Shown: in pieces, positions 57,801 through 64,000 of the stretch
How positions within the stretch are numbered: the stretch's first letter is position 1
Layout: every line of letters starts with the position of its first letter
Source of the DNA: Omphiscola glabra
Lineage: Eukaryota; Mollusca; Gastropoda; Lymnaeidae
NCBI GenBank assembly: GCA_964017045.1
Contig: OZ024808.1
Coordinates: 3,559,666-3,623,665, forward strand
Reading direction: 5' to 3'
Length of the DNA stretch: 64,000 nt
Notes under the pieces: model-generated
Told to the model about the DNA's origin: nothing
What the model saw: only the letters and a program-made list of their open reading frames with translations
The model's database searches: none
Position numbers and translations under genes: made by a program

Positions 57801-60800
57801 CCTGTGTTGGAATAAGCTCCCGCCTATGACTAGATTTGTTGTGGCACATAGGTCGGCAAATCTTTCTCCGTTATCATTCATTTCTCCTATCCCCTGTCGC
57901 CCCATGGCTTCTTCATAGCCCGTGTTGTCACTGCCGATCTTGGCATTGAGATCTCCTATGAGGATGACAATGTTTCGCCTAGGGCGACCCTGGGTAATGG
58001 TAAGCAATCTGTTATAGAATTCATCTTTGTCTTCCTCCTCACTTTCGTTTGTTGGTGCGTAGCACTGGATAACATCCAAATTGATTCTGTGTTTTTTGGT
58101 CCGAAAGGTTGCTGTGAGTATTCTAGGCCCATGCGCCTCCCATCCAATGAGTGCTCCTTGGGCTGCCCTGGATATCATCAGGGCCACGCCCAGAGTGTGT
58201 GGTGCATCGTCACTCTCGTGCCCTGAGAATAACAGCATCTCTCCTGAGGCTAGTCTCTTCTGTCCGCACCCGATCCATCTTGCCTCGCTGATTCCTAGTA
58301 TGGCGAGGTTATAGTTCCTCATCTCAGCGGCTACTTGTGCAGTCTTTCCTGTCTCATACATGGTGCGTACATTCCATGTTCCAATGGCGGTGGTGGTCCT
58401 GGTGGAGATGATGGTCGTCGGCCTAGTAGTTTCCAGATTCTGGCTTTCACTACTTGGCGTCATGCATTCCGCGGCTGGGAATCTATCTTCTCCCAGGACC
58501 GTAAAGTCTTTTGTTGCTCTTGTCTGCGTTTTTGTAACAAAGGGTTTTTACGCAGCAGAGTTGTTAGCCCTGCGCACAACCGTCTGGGGGGATGCCCCTC
58601 GCAACTCTCCGGAGAGCTGCCCTTAATTTTGGGAAGGGTACCCTAGCCTTTGTGGTTTCGTCCACTCCCTGCAAGGCAGCAGGCTCTGATTTTGGTCCAC
58701 CCTGGGTATTTGATTTCCCCAGTACCTACCATATCTGGTGGGCATTCCCCTATCCGCCACCTGGGGAGGCGCTTGATGGGAGATCAGAAACTCCACACAA
58801 GCAAGTTTTCATGCTGAAATATAATATTCATTGGATGAAACTGTGATGGTATTCATTGGATGAAACTGTGATGGTATTCATTGGGTGAAACTGTGATGGT
58901 ATTCATTGGATGAAACTGTGATGGGTGGGGGGGGGGGGTGCTTTGCGGAGGACATAAGAAACTTATGTACTAGCTCGACGGCTTGCTGACATCATTTCCT
59001 AATGATCATTTTCAGATATTGGTTAAGGCAATGAAACTTTTTTGTGTGGGATTCCTTCCTCCAAAGTTTGTGGGTCGTCTAAATTGTTGGTATTTTCCAA
59101 CAAAAGTTTACCAATTTGTTTTGTAACTTGCATGAAACATCTGGATTGAAACTAAGGTTAAGCTGTTGTGTAAGAATAATGGCATGATGCTAATTAAAAG
59201 GTTAATATACATACCACTACAATTATGTGGTTTAAATAGATGTGATAAGTGAGCCATTATTTATATGGGTGGAAATAGATGTTTTGTGAGTGATTATTTA
59301 TATGTGTTTGAAATAGATGTTTTGTGAGTGATTATTTATATGTGTTTGAAATAGTTGTACTTAGAGCCATCATTTATATCAGTTTGAAATATTTGTACTT
59401 TGAGCCATTATTTACATGTGTTTCAAATAGTTGTACTTTGAGCCATTATTTACATGTGTTTCACATAGTTGTACTTTGAGCCATGTGTTTGTTTGAATTC
59501 CTTTTCCTTAGCCTGCACCCAGGAGACCTGTATCCCTACACCAGAAAGCCTTTATTTCTTATTATTGATAGCAGTAACAGTTCCGCTTTTCAGGTAGGTT
59601 TAATCCAGTATTTCAAAGTTATCCATTGTTTAATCCAGTATTTCAAAGTTAGCCAGGGTTTAATCCAGTATTTCAAAGTTAGTCATGGTTTAATCCAGTA
59701 TTTCAAAGTTAGCCCTGGTTTAATCCAGCATTTCAAAGTTGGCCATGTTTTAATCCAGCCATGGATTAATCCATTATTTCAAAGTTAGCCGTATTTTAAT
59801 CCAGCCATGGCTTATTTCAATATTTCAAAGATAGCCGTGATGGGTTGGTTTAAACATGATTCGATCAATCAATTGTTCATTTTTAAAGACCAAACTCTAG
59901 GAGACTAAATGAGAAAGCACTGCAGTAATTACAACCACTAAACTGTATTCTTTGGGTTTAATCTTTCCAAAATATGTGAATGTTTTGTTTACAGAATTTC
60001 CCCAACATGTTTGGCCAGCCTCTTGTCTGTCTTTTGTCTCCTGAACAAGTTCCTGTCACAATGCAGGGTATTTTATTGTATTTTAATTTAGTTGGTAAAT
60101 TTGAATGTATCCTGTTTATTTCTTGATTCAGTGCAGACAAAACTATAAAAATAATTGTTTTCTAATTTAAAAAAAAAATAATTTTAGTCTTATTGGATTA
60201 AGTAGGAAAAAAATCCCTACGAGTAAATATGAAAAATTAAATTTAAATTTGTGCACATTACAGAAGTTTTAATACATGATTTTTATAGATTTGCAATTGA
60301 TATTTAAGGAGAGGAACATGATGATTGAATTTGAATCCTATTACCTCATTATTTAAGAGGGAGACTATGAATGCATATGTTAAATTGTTAGCCAGTGACA
60401 TGGCTGGATTCTCTTGTGATACCTTGTGTTTGTTGTGTGCAGACCAGCAGCTGAAAGGTAATCTCTTCACACTGTTCCTCCACTGCCCACTGATGGCCAT
60501 GTGTTGTGTGTGTAACATCGGGGACATCCCCATCACTCTGTGGGACAAGTGCCAGGCTCAAGTGGACAAGTTTGTTGCTGATGCCTCCAAGCTGTTCAGT
60601 CGGGCTAGGAAACTGGGTAAGTTATTCAGTCTGGCCAGGAAACTGAGTAAGTTATTCAGTCTGGCAAGGAAAATGGGTAAGTTATTCAGTCTGGCTAGGA
60701 AACTGGGCAAGTTATTCAGTCTGGCCAGGAAACTGGGTAAGTTATTCAGTCTGGCCAGGAAACTCTGTAAGTTATTCAGTCTGGCCAGGAAACTGGGTCA

Positions 60801-63158
60801 GTTATTAAGTCTGGCCAGGAAACTGGGTAAGTTATTCAGTCTGGCCAGGAAACTGGGTAAGTTATTGAGTCTGGCCAGGAAACTGGGTAAGCTATTCAGT
60901 CTGGCCAAGAAACTGGGTAAGTTATTCAGTCTGGCCAGGAAACTGGGTAAGTTATTCAGTCTGGCCAGGAAACTGGGCAATTTATTCAGTCTGGCCAGGA
61001 AACTGGGTCAGTTATTCAGTCTGGTCAGGAAACTGGGTAAGTTATTCAGTCTGGCCAGGAAACTGGGTCAGTTATTCAGTCCGGCCAGGTATTTTTTTTC
61101 CCCAGGATCAGTGAGGGCAGCGTCACGTGCCAACTGAATGTCCTTGGGCTGATGTGGCCTCTGTTGGTCCCCAATCGAATGGGTGCTGGCGGGAGCTGTC
61201 CTGGCAATGGGAGATCTCCAACGTGCCGCTTTGTTGCCTGATACTCGGGCTTAGGGGGGGTTGCTTTGTGGAGGGCATAAAGAGCTTGGTACTAATGCTG
61301 GACAACTTGGTACTAATGCTGGACAGCTTGGTACTAATGCTGGACAGCTTGGTACTAATGCTGGACAGCTTGGTACTAATGCTGGACAGCTTGGTACTAA
61401 TGCTCAACTGTTCGCTGATGCCATTTCCTAATGTACATTTTCAGTAGGGTAGCTTATTCAGTATGGCTAGAAAACAAGAACAAATAACGAACATGAAACT
61501 GACAGACAATGGCTGAAAGCGTTTGTTAGAGAGTAGAGCTATAAAAAAATATAAGTCAATACACTGGGAAGTGTCATATAAATCTCGTTTGAAATCTACT
61601 CCTCACTATTTCAGACCACGCCTATGTCCAGTTTTTAGGGGATGACTTTTTACGATTGCTACTTCTCAGATTTGTCTTCTGCTACATCGTCCTCATTCTT
61701 CACAGGGGATTCAAGGTAAGGTAACAAATAGATCACAGTAGATTTCTAGTTTGCCTTGTCACACTTGGACTTAATACCCAGTCAACAAATAGAACAGACT
61801 GTAAGCTGTCCTTATCACTTATTGTGTTTCTCCAGATAACTGTTTCCAAACCTTTTCTATACTCCACACCCCTTACCAATTATTTGGATACTACTGCTCC
61901 CCTTTCAAATTGTTTTACCAAGCCTCGCACTACCTTCAAAAGTTACATTGCATTTTAAAAATAATGAACTTCTAATTATTTTATTGGAATTCAAAGAGAA
62001 TTCTAAAACTTAGAAAATGAACTTTTGAAATATAGAAAATGAACTTTTGAAATATAGAAAATGAACTTGTAAATATTACAAAAATAAACTTGTCACATAT
62101 TATTATTATCATTATTATGTTTTTATAGCGTAGTACCCCAACGTATGGCTGGGCTCACCACGCTGTACATACAATTTAACGAACATAATCATGAACTTAA
62201 AAATTATCAAACATTAATTAAATAAAACAAAATAAATGTGTATTCGCCCAACCTCTCCATAACTTTTTACATGAAGTAAAATGCCAATGAAGAAATTAAA
62301 AAAAAAATAAGTATAAACATTTATATCTTAACTAAAAAGCTAATGTCTCCTATTTTCCTATAATCTTTTTTCCTGGCACCCGAAGTTGAGTAACCCTGGT
62401 CTAGATTCTAACTGCTGATGTTTCCATCGCTTAACTGATTAGCTACCAGATTGAAAAACCGGCTGTGTCCGAATTAATCCTAGGTCACATTTACTACGAT
62501 ACTACCATTGGCACTACCAGTGGGGCCTGGCCATAACGAAAGAAACACCCAGCCGCTCCCACCGGCTCATGGTAGTTAACCGGTTAATAGTAGTTAACCG
62601 GTTAATAGTGAGCTGGTGGCTGTCTAATTTTGTCCTGATATTTCTCACCCTCAGTGTCCCAGCTAATTTTGTCCTGATATTTCTCACCCTCAGGGTCCCA
62701 GCTAATTTTGTCCTGATATTTCTCACCCTCAGGGTCCCAGCTAATTTTGTCCTGATATTTCTCACCCTCAGGGTCCCAGCTAATTTTGTCCTGATATTTC
62801 TCACCCTCAGGGTCCCAGCTAATTTTGTCCTGATATTTCTCACCCTCAGGGTCCCAGCTAATTTTGTCCTGATATTTCTCACCCTCAGGGTCCCAGCTAA
62901 TTTTGTCCTAATATTTCTCACCCTCAGGGTCCCAGCTAAATTTGTCCTGATATTTCTTACCCTCAGGGTCCCAGCTAATTTTGTCCTGATATTTCTCACC
63001 CTCAGGGTCCCAGCTACTACCCCGCCTCACACCCATCCCTGCCCACCGATGAGATTTTGGAGCACCCTGCTCTGTACAAACTTGTCCTTGACCTTGCCAC
63101 CATGCTGGAGGTCCGAGGTCTGTTTGCTGAACCAGGCGATGTTGATATATCAGCATAG
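45804..63158 (+). CDS. SCAI: SCAI, suppressor of cancer cell invasion homologue (15 exons)
   Basis: SCAI is a nuclear cofactor that binds MRTF-A (MAL)/SRF and represses their targets, and is also linked to 53BP1 in break repair (family knowledge). Exons: 45804-45904, 48935-49030, 49345-49431, 50421-50519, 51249-51345, 51830-51928, 52800-52952, 53328-53450, 53802-53982, 54383-54479, 59512-59593, 59995-60067, 60443-60616, 61615-61715, 63006-63158. Phases match at all 14 junctions; the product is 571 residues against about 606 in human. The start ACAAACATGGCG is a good Kozak context. Family landmarks: [90 protein letters not shown]. It has no signal peptide. Intron 10 (5 kb) hosts an antisense retrotransposon. 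Exon 7, exon 13 and final-exon splice junctions are tandemly amplified, so more than one isoform is possible. Confidence 0.96.
46150..47790. mobile_element. Possible hAT-like element around the decayed retrotransposon
   Basis: CAGTGGTCCTTAAACTACGA at 46152 and AAGTTTGAGGACTCCTG ending at about 47788 form plausible inverted hAT-type ends, each next to a GGCC-containing block. This would make the retrotransposon nested. No matching target-site duplication is visible, so they may instead be ends of two different elements. Confidence 0.3.
46490..47640 (+). pseudogene. Decayed non-LTR retrotransposon, reverse-transcriptase C-terminal half
   Basis: In SCAI intron 1, sense orientation. The frame 46492-47022 has a degraded FADD-box region (LLYAENCAL), then [20 protein letters not shown] and LKVY followed by a stop. 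After frame changes, the peptide LLYACETWT lies near 47045 and 47166-47612 reads [38 protein letters not shown] and a C-terminal zinc-finger-like CIYCTRNL. The endonuclease and the start of the reverse transcriptase are missing. Several stops and shifts mean it is dead. Clade not assigned. Confidence 0.8.
48284..48385. repeat. 27-bp short tandem repeat, about 4 copies
   Basis: CCCAGTAAATAGTGCATGTC plus ATTG, four copies with slightly different lengths, in SCAI intron 1. Confidence 0.8.
50640..51235. repeat. About 49-bp minisatellite in SCAI intron 4, split by a retrotransposon tail
   Basis: The unit runs GATTTATTGGGTAATATTGT, ATGAAATGATACTCAGAAAC, CCATATCAT, about nine copies in two blocks (50640-50855 and 51050-51235). 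The interval between them is unrelated retroelement sequence. Confidence 0.88.
50853..51047 (+). mobile_element. Retrotransposon 3' tail with zinc-finger motif
   Basis: A frame from about 50855 to the TAA at 51013 reads a basic stretch, then [20 protein letters not shown] (Cys-Cys-His-His spacing), the terminal finger of a non-LTR retrotransposon ORF. It is followed by a short tail CGTAGACGGAAAGATGCC. It interrupts the 49-bp minisatellite, either by insertion or because the repeats grew around it. Confidence 0.75.
51355..51445. repeat. 29-bp tandem repeat, 3 copies
   Basis: TTTTGGATGGGGAATTGATG plus CAGGGTTCA, three copies, just inside SCAI intron 5. Confidence 0.85.
51600..51795. repeat. 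22-25-bp minisatellite in SCAI intron 5, about 8 copies
   Basis: Units of AGTAATGTAAAATAGAACAT plus TTTGT with short variants. It ends about 35 bp before the exon 6 acceptor. Confidence 0.85.
52503..52783. repeat. 28-bp minisatellite in SCAI intron 6, 10 copies
   Basis: Unit GACTTGTAAGTCAACTAATA plus TTTTGTCA, ten copies ending 17 bp before the exon 7 acceptor. Each unit carries TTTTGTCAG (acceptor-like) and TTGTAAGT (donor-like) on the sense strand, only a few bases apart. The repeat forms the pyrimidine-rich approach to a real acceptor. Confidence 0.92.
52936..53165 (+). repeat. 35-bp minisatellite that duplicates the exon 7 splice donor
   Basis: The exon 7 end, GGCAATTGTCATGAACAG followed by GTAGGGTAAT, is followed by six units GGCAGATGTCATGGGCAG|GTAGGGTAATTACTGTA. 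Each unit thus copies about 18 nt of exon plus the donor. Donor cores: GTAGGG in most units, GAAGGG (lost) in one, GTAGAA in the last. One unit is 33 bp. Use of any later donor would read GTA GGG TAA after the exon, so it would stop at the third added codon. Confidence 0.93.
54620..54950 (-). mobile_element. Non-LTR retrotransposon C-terminal fragment, antisense
   Basis: Read on the minus strand (54945 to about 54640), the frame gives [20 protein letters not shown] and TLDSFASLV. This is the characteristic end of reverse transcriptases of several non-LTR clades (FFPRTI.DWN.LP type). It lies in SCAI intron 10, separate from the larger element downstream. Confidence 0.65.
55420..58463 (-). pseudogene. 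Retrotransposon polyprotein (APE endonuclease + reverse transcriptase), two lesions
   Basis: The first segment, 58463-56643 (606 codons), has endonuclease landmarks GTWNVRTM (28-35), GDLNAKIG (170-177), NQIDHVCIG (237-245) and SEHHLL (265-270). It then has the start of the reverse transcriptase ([23 protein letters not shown]). The second segment, 56646-56020, holds [24 protein letters not shown] and the catalytic FADDLALL. The third, 55989-55420, holds [12 protein letters not shown] and a basic C-terminus ending GLCPIHRRR. Lesion one is a 38-bp tandem duplication at 56637-56712 that shifts the frame. Lesion two is an in-frame TAG near 56020. Otherwise the frame is clean, so inactivation looks recent. 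Confidence 0.88.
56637..56712. repeat. 38-bp tandem duplication inside the retrotransposon
   Basis: TTTCTTTCATTCTGTTGAGT then AGTACGCGGTTGAAAACC occurs twice in perfect tandem (56637-56674, 56675-56712). Because 38 is not a multiple of three, it breaks the reverse-transcriptase frame. Confidence 0.97.
58835..58925. repeat. 25-bp tandem repeat, about 4 copies
   Basis: TTCATTGGATGAAACTGTGA plus TGGTA, about four copies, immediately beyond the 5' end of the antisense retrotransposon. Confidence 0.85.
58925..59023. repeat. Dispersed segment, unexpanded relative of 61250-61445
   Basis: GGGGGGTGCTTTGCGGAGGA, CATAAGAAACTTATGTACTA, then CTTGCTGACATCATTTCCTA and CATTTTCAG match the 61250-61445 segment from G-run to CATTTTCAG. 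Only one unit stands where that copy has six. Confidence 0.75.
59230..59485. repeat. 38-bp degenerate minisatellite, about 6 copies
   Basis: Units of ATTATTTACATGTGTTTCAA plus ATAGTTGTACTTTGAGCC, with diverged copies upstream, ending about 25 bp before the exon 11 acceptor of SCAI. Confidence 0.85.
59584..59840 (+). repeat. 30-bp minisatellite starting at the exon 11 donor
   Basis: About eight units of GTTTAATCCAGTATTTCAAA plus GTTAGCCATG begin right after the exon 11 donor TTTTCAG|GTAGGTTTAATCC. The unit segment TTTCAAAGTTAGCCATGGTTTAATCC aligns loosely to the exon/intron junction, so it may be a fourth, degraded junction-derived repeat. Confidence 0.8.
60601..61090 (+). repeat. 30-bp minisatellite that duplicates the exon 13 splice donor, 16 units
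   Basis: The coding end of exon 13 (CTGTTCAGTCGGGCTAGGAA then ACTGG|GTAAGT) is followed by units of TTATTCAGTCTGGCCAGGAA plus ACTGGGTAAG at an exact 30-bp pitch through 61080. By eye, 11 of 16 keep GTAAG; five have GGCAA or GTCAG. All units are open in the exon's own reading frame, adding [10 protein letters not shown] each. A final partial unit CCGGCCAG|GTATTT ends the array. Confidence 0.95.
61250..61445. repeat. Dispersed segment with a 21-bp minisatellite, 6 copies
   Basis: Six units of CTTGGTACTAATGCTGGACA plus G between TTGCTTTGTGGAGGGCATAA and GCTGATGCCATTTCCTAATG...CATTTTCAG. The flanks match 58925-59023, which has one unit. The part from 61130 to 61250 is also transposon-like. It lies in SCAI intron 13. 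Confidence 0.85.
62095..62235. mobile_element. Possible short interspersed repeat
   Basis: ATTATTATCATTATTATG followed by TTTTTATAGCGTAGTACCCC and GGGCTCACCACGCTGTACAT resembles a microsatellite-anchored retroelement tail. I could not find a second copy in this window. Confidence 0.25.
62615..63005 (+). repeat. 39-bp minisatellite that duplicates the final-exon acceptor, 10 acceptors
   Basis: Unit AATTTTGTCCTGATATTTCT plus CACCCTCAGGGTCCCAGCT. The AG of CCCTCAG occurs at 62654 and then every 39 bp to 63005, the last being the acceptor used by exon 15. Every unit holds a branch-point-like CTGAT, a pyrimidine tract and CAG|G. An upstream acceptor would read GGT CCC AGC TAA in the splice frame, stopping after three residues. 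Only the last copy has TAC in place of TAA. Confidence 0.95.
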
Positions 63159-64000
63159 ACATGATACAAGGCTACAACACGCAGTCAGCTTGCCTTTAAT
63201 TTGATTCTGTAACTGACAGCAGGTTTGAATTTTGAAAAGTTCCGAAACCATTATGCCACATTGTACAGGGTACACATAACCTTCTGGATTGCTTTTGTTT
63301 TTAAAAAATACTTTTTTACATCTAGAATAGTGTTTAGTCTAGTCATGACAGACATTGATCTTGTGTTATTGGAGATAAAAGGCCATAGAAATGGTAGTGC
63401 TAGAATATTAACTAAGTTCCCATGATACAGGCCATAAACGTTAAAAAAAATTTACAGCTGTGTCAACCTCTACTACAAACACCCCTCAGAACTTAAAATG
63501 GAGATCTCTTTGAAGCTCAAAACTTATGATTGCAGAAATAATTTGTTTTGGTTTTCTGTACAAGTTATTTCAGAAATTTGTTATTAAATGTCCCTAGATT
63601 CAACACACATGCTAGCATGTAGTGGAAGTGTCTCTACCATTGTTGGACAAGGCAGATGTTTTTTAAGACTGGACCTGCCACAAGCTCTATTACAATCCAG
63701 TATTTCTCTACAATTAAAATCAAAGAAACATATCAAAATGTATTCTAGAATTTTTATTTATAGATCAACCTGCCTGTTATTTATAGACAACCACCATGTT
63801 TAGTTGTGTAAATAGACCAACCTGTCTCATTAAATTCAGCTTTATTCATTATGTGAAATCATTGGGGCATTAGATGAACACTTTAATGCTATTGTCTGTT
63901 TATTTTAAACAAATGCTTCAACTGTAGTATTTGACATTTGACCAAAATGGGTAGACTAGTATTTGACATTTGACTAAAATGGGTAGACTAGTATTTGACA
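63159..64000. other. SCAI 3' untranslated/flanking region
   Basis: AT-rich, no further gene seen. An ATTAAA at 63583-63588 and another near 63829 could serve as polyadenylation signals. The window ends in the first copies of a 32-bp repeat (AGTATTTGACATTTGACCAA plus AATGGGTAGACT) from about 63925. Confidence 0.5.

Larger units (their letters stand above)
55380..58800 (-). mobile_element. RTE-like non-LTR retrotransposon, nearly full length
   Basis: About 3.4 kb in SCAI intron 10, antisense to the host gene. A single ORF with an endonuclease then a reverse transcriptase and no RNase H, at this total length, fits RTE-clade elements; the clade is inferred. The 5' untranslated region (about 58464-58800) is GC-richer than the surroundings. 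The 3' end is near the [16 protein letters not shown] stretch at about 55375, with no long poly-A. Flanking target-site duplications were not resolved. Confidence 0.88.

Noticed and set aside
60325..61137. Treating the whole 270-codon frame as a separate gene
   Set aside because: Its first part is SCAI exon 13 in the correct phase; the remainder is the donor repeat. It is better described as exon plus in-frame repeat with alternative donors.
62569..63204. Hydrophobic 211-codon plus frame ([13 protein letters not shown] repeats) as a membrane protein
   Set aside because: It is another frame of the SCAI acceptor repeat and overlaps the authentic last exon of SCAI.
1..64000. tRNA, rRNA or other structured RNA genes
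   Set aside because: I looked for tRNA-like A/B boxes and rRNA-like conserved blocks and saw none I could support by eye; a covariance-model search would be needed to exclude them.

Overview
This is eukaryotic, animal-type DNA. It is AT-rich, has long introns with GT-AG borders, and is full of tandem repeats, poly-G/poly-C runs, hAT-like miniature elements and non-LTR retrotransposon pieces. The protein matches and the repeat style suggest a lophotrochozoan, probably a gastropod mollusc. That placement is an inference, because no species-diagnostic gene is present.

Layout. From 1 to about 31.2 kb I find no convincing gene. This part is a repeat-rich desert holding about twenty minisatellites with 22-56 bp units, a 7.75-kb (CAA/CTA/CGA)n array at 6.2-13.95 kb, a 27-bp satellite at 23.6-25.5 kb, a 39-bp satellite at 26.2-28.6 kb, and several short hAT-like elements with readable target-site duplications. 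From 31.3 to 44.4 kb on the minus strand lies a 12-exon folylpolyglutamate synthase gene (FPGS). From 45.8 to 63.2 kb on the plus strand lies a 15-exon SCAI gene, a transcriptional cofactor of the MRTF/SRF pathway. I assembled both coding sequences exon by exon. Phases agree at every junction, and the totals (about 653 and 571 residues) fit the known families. The two genes are head to head, with 1.4 kb between start codons and ETS-like and NRF1-like sites on the FPGS side. SCAI intron 10 holds a nearly intact antisense RTE-like retrotransposon of about 3.4 kb; SCAI intron 1 holds a decayed one.

Most interesting observation. Several minisatellites inside SCAI are built from the gene's own splice junctions. 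The donor of exon 13 is repeated in 16 in-frame 30-bp units, most still carrying GTAAGT. The donor of exon 7 is repeated in 35-bp units. The acceptor of the last exon is present ten times at an exact 39-bp pitch. The reading-frame consequences differ: exon 13 copies stay open and would add 10 residues each, while wrong choice at exon 7 or the last exon meets a stop codon within a few codons.

A second theme is that several minisatellites can be traced to a single unexpanded unit inside a dispersed element elsewhere in the same window. Examples are 32.6-33.3 kb versus 43.7 kb, 15.8 and 18.0 kb versus 43.1 kb, and 61.3 kb versus 58.95 kb. This locus looks like a workshop for tandem-repeat birth. 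The huge open frames over the satellites are properties of the repeats, not genes.
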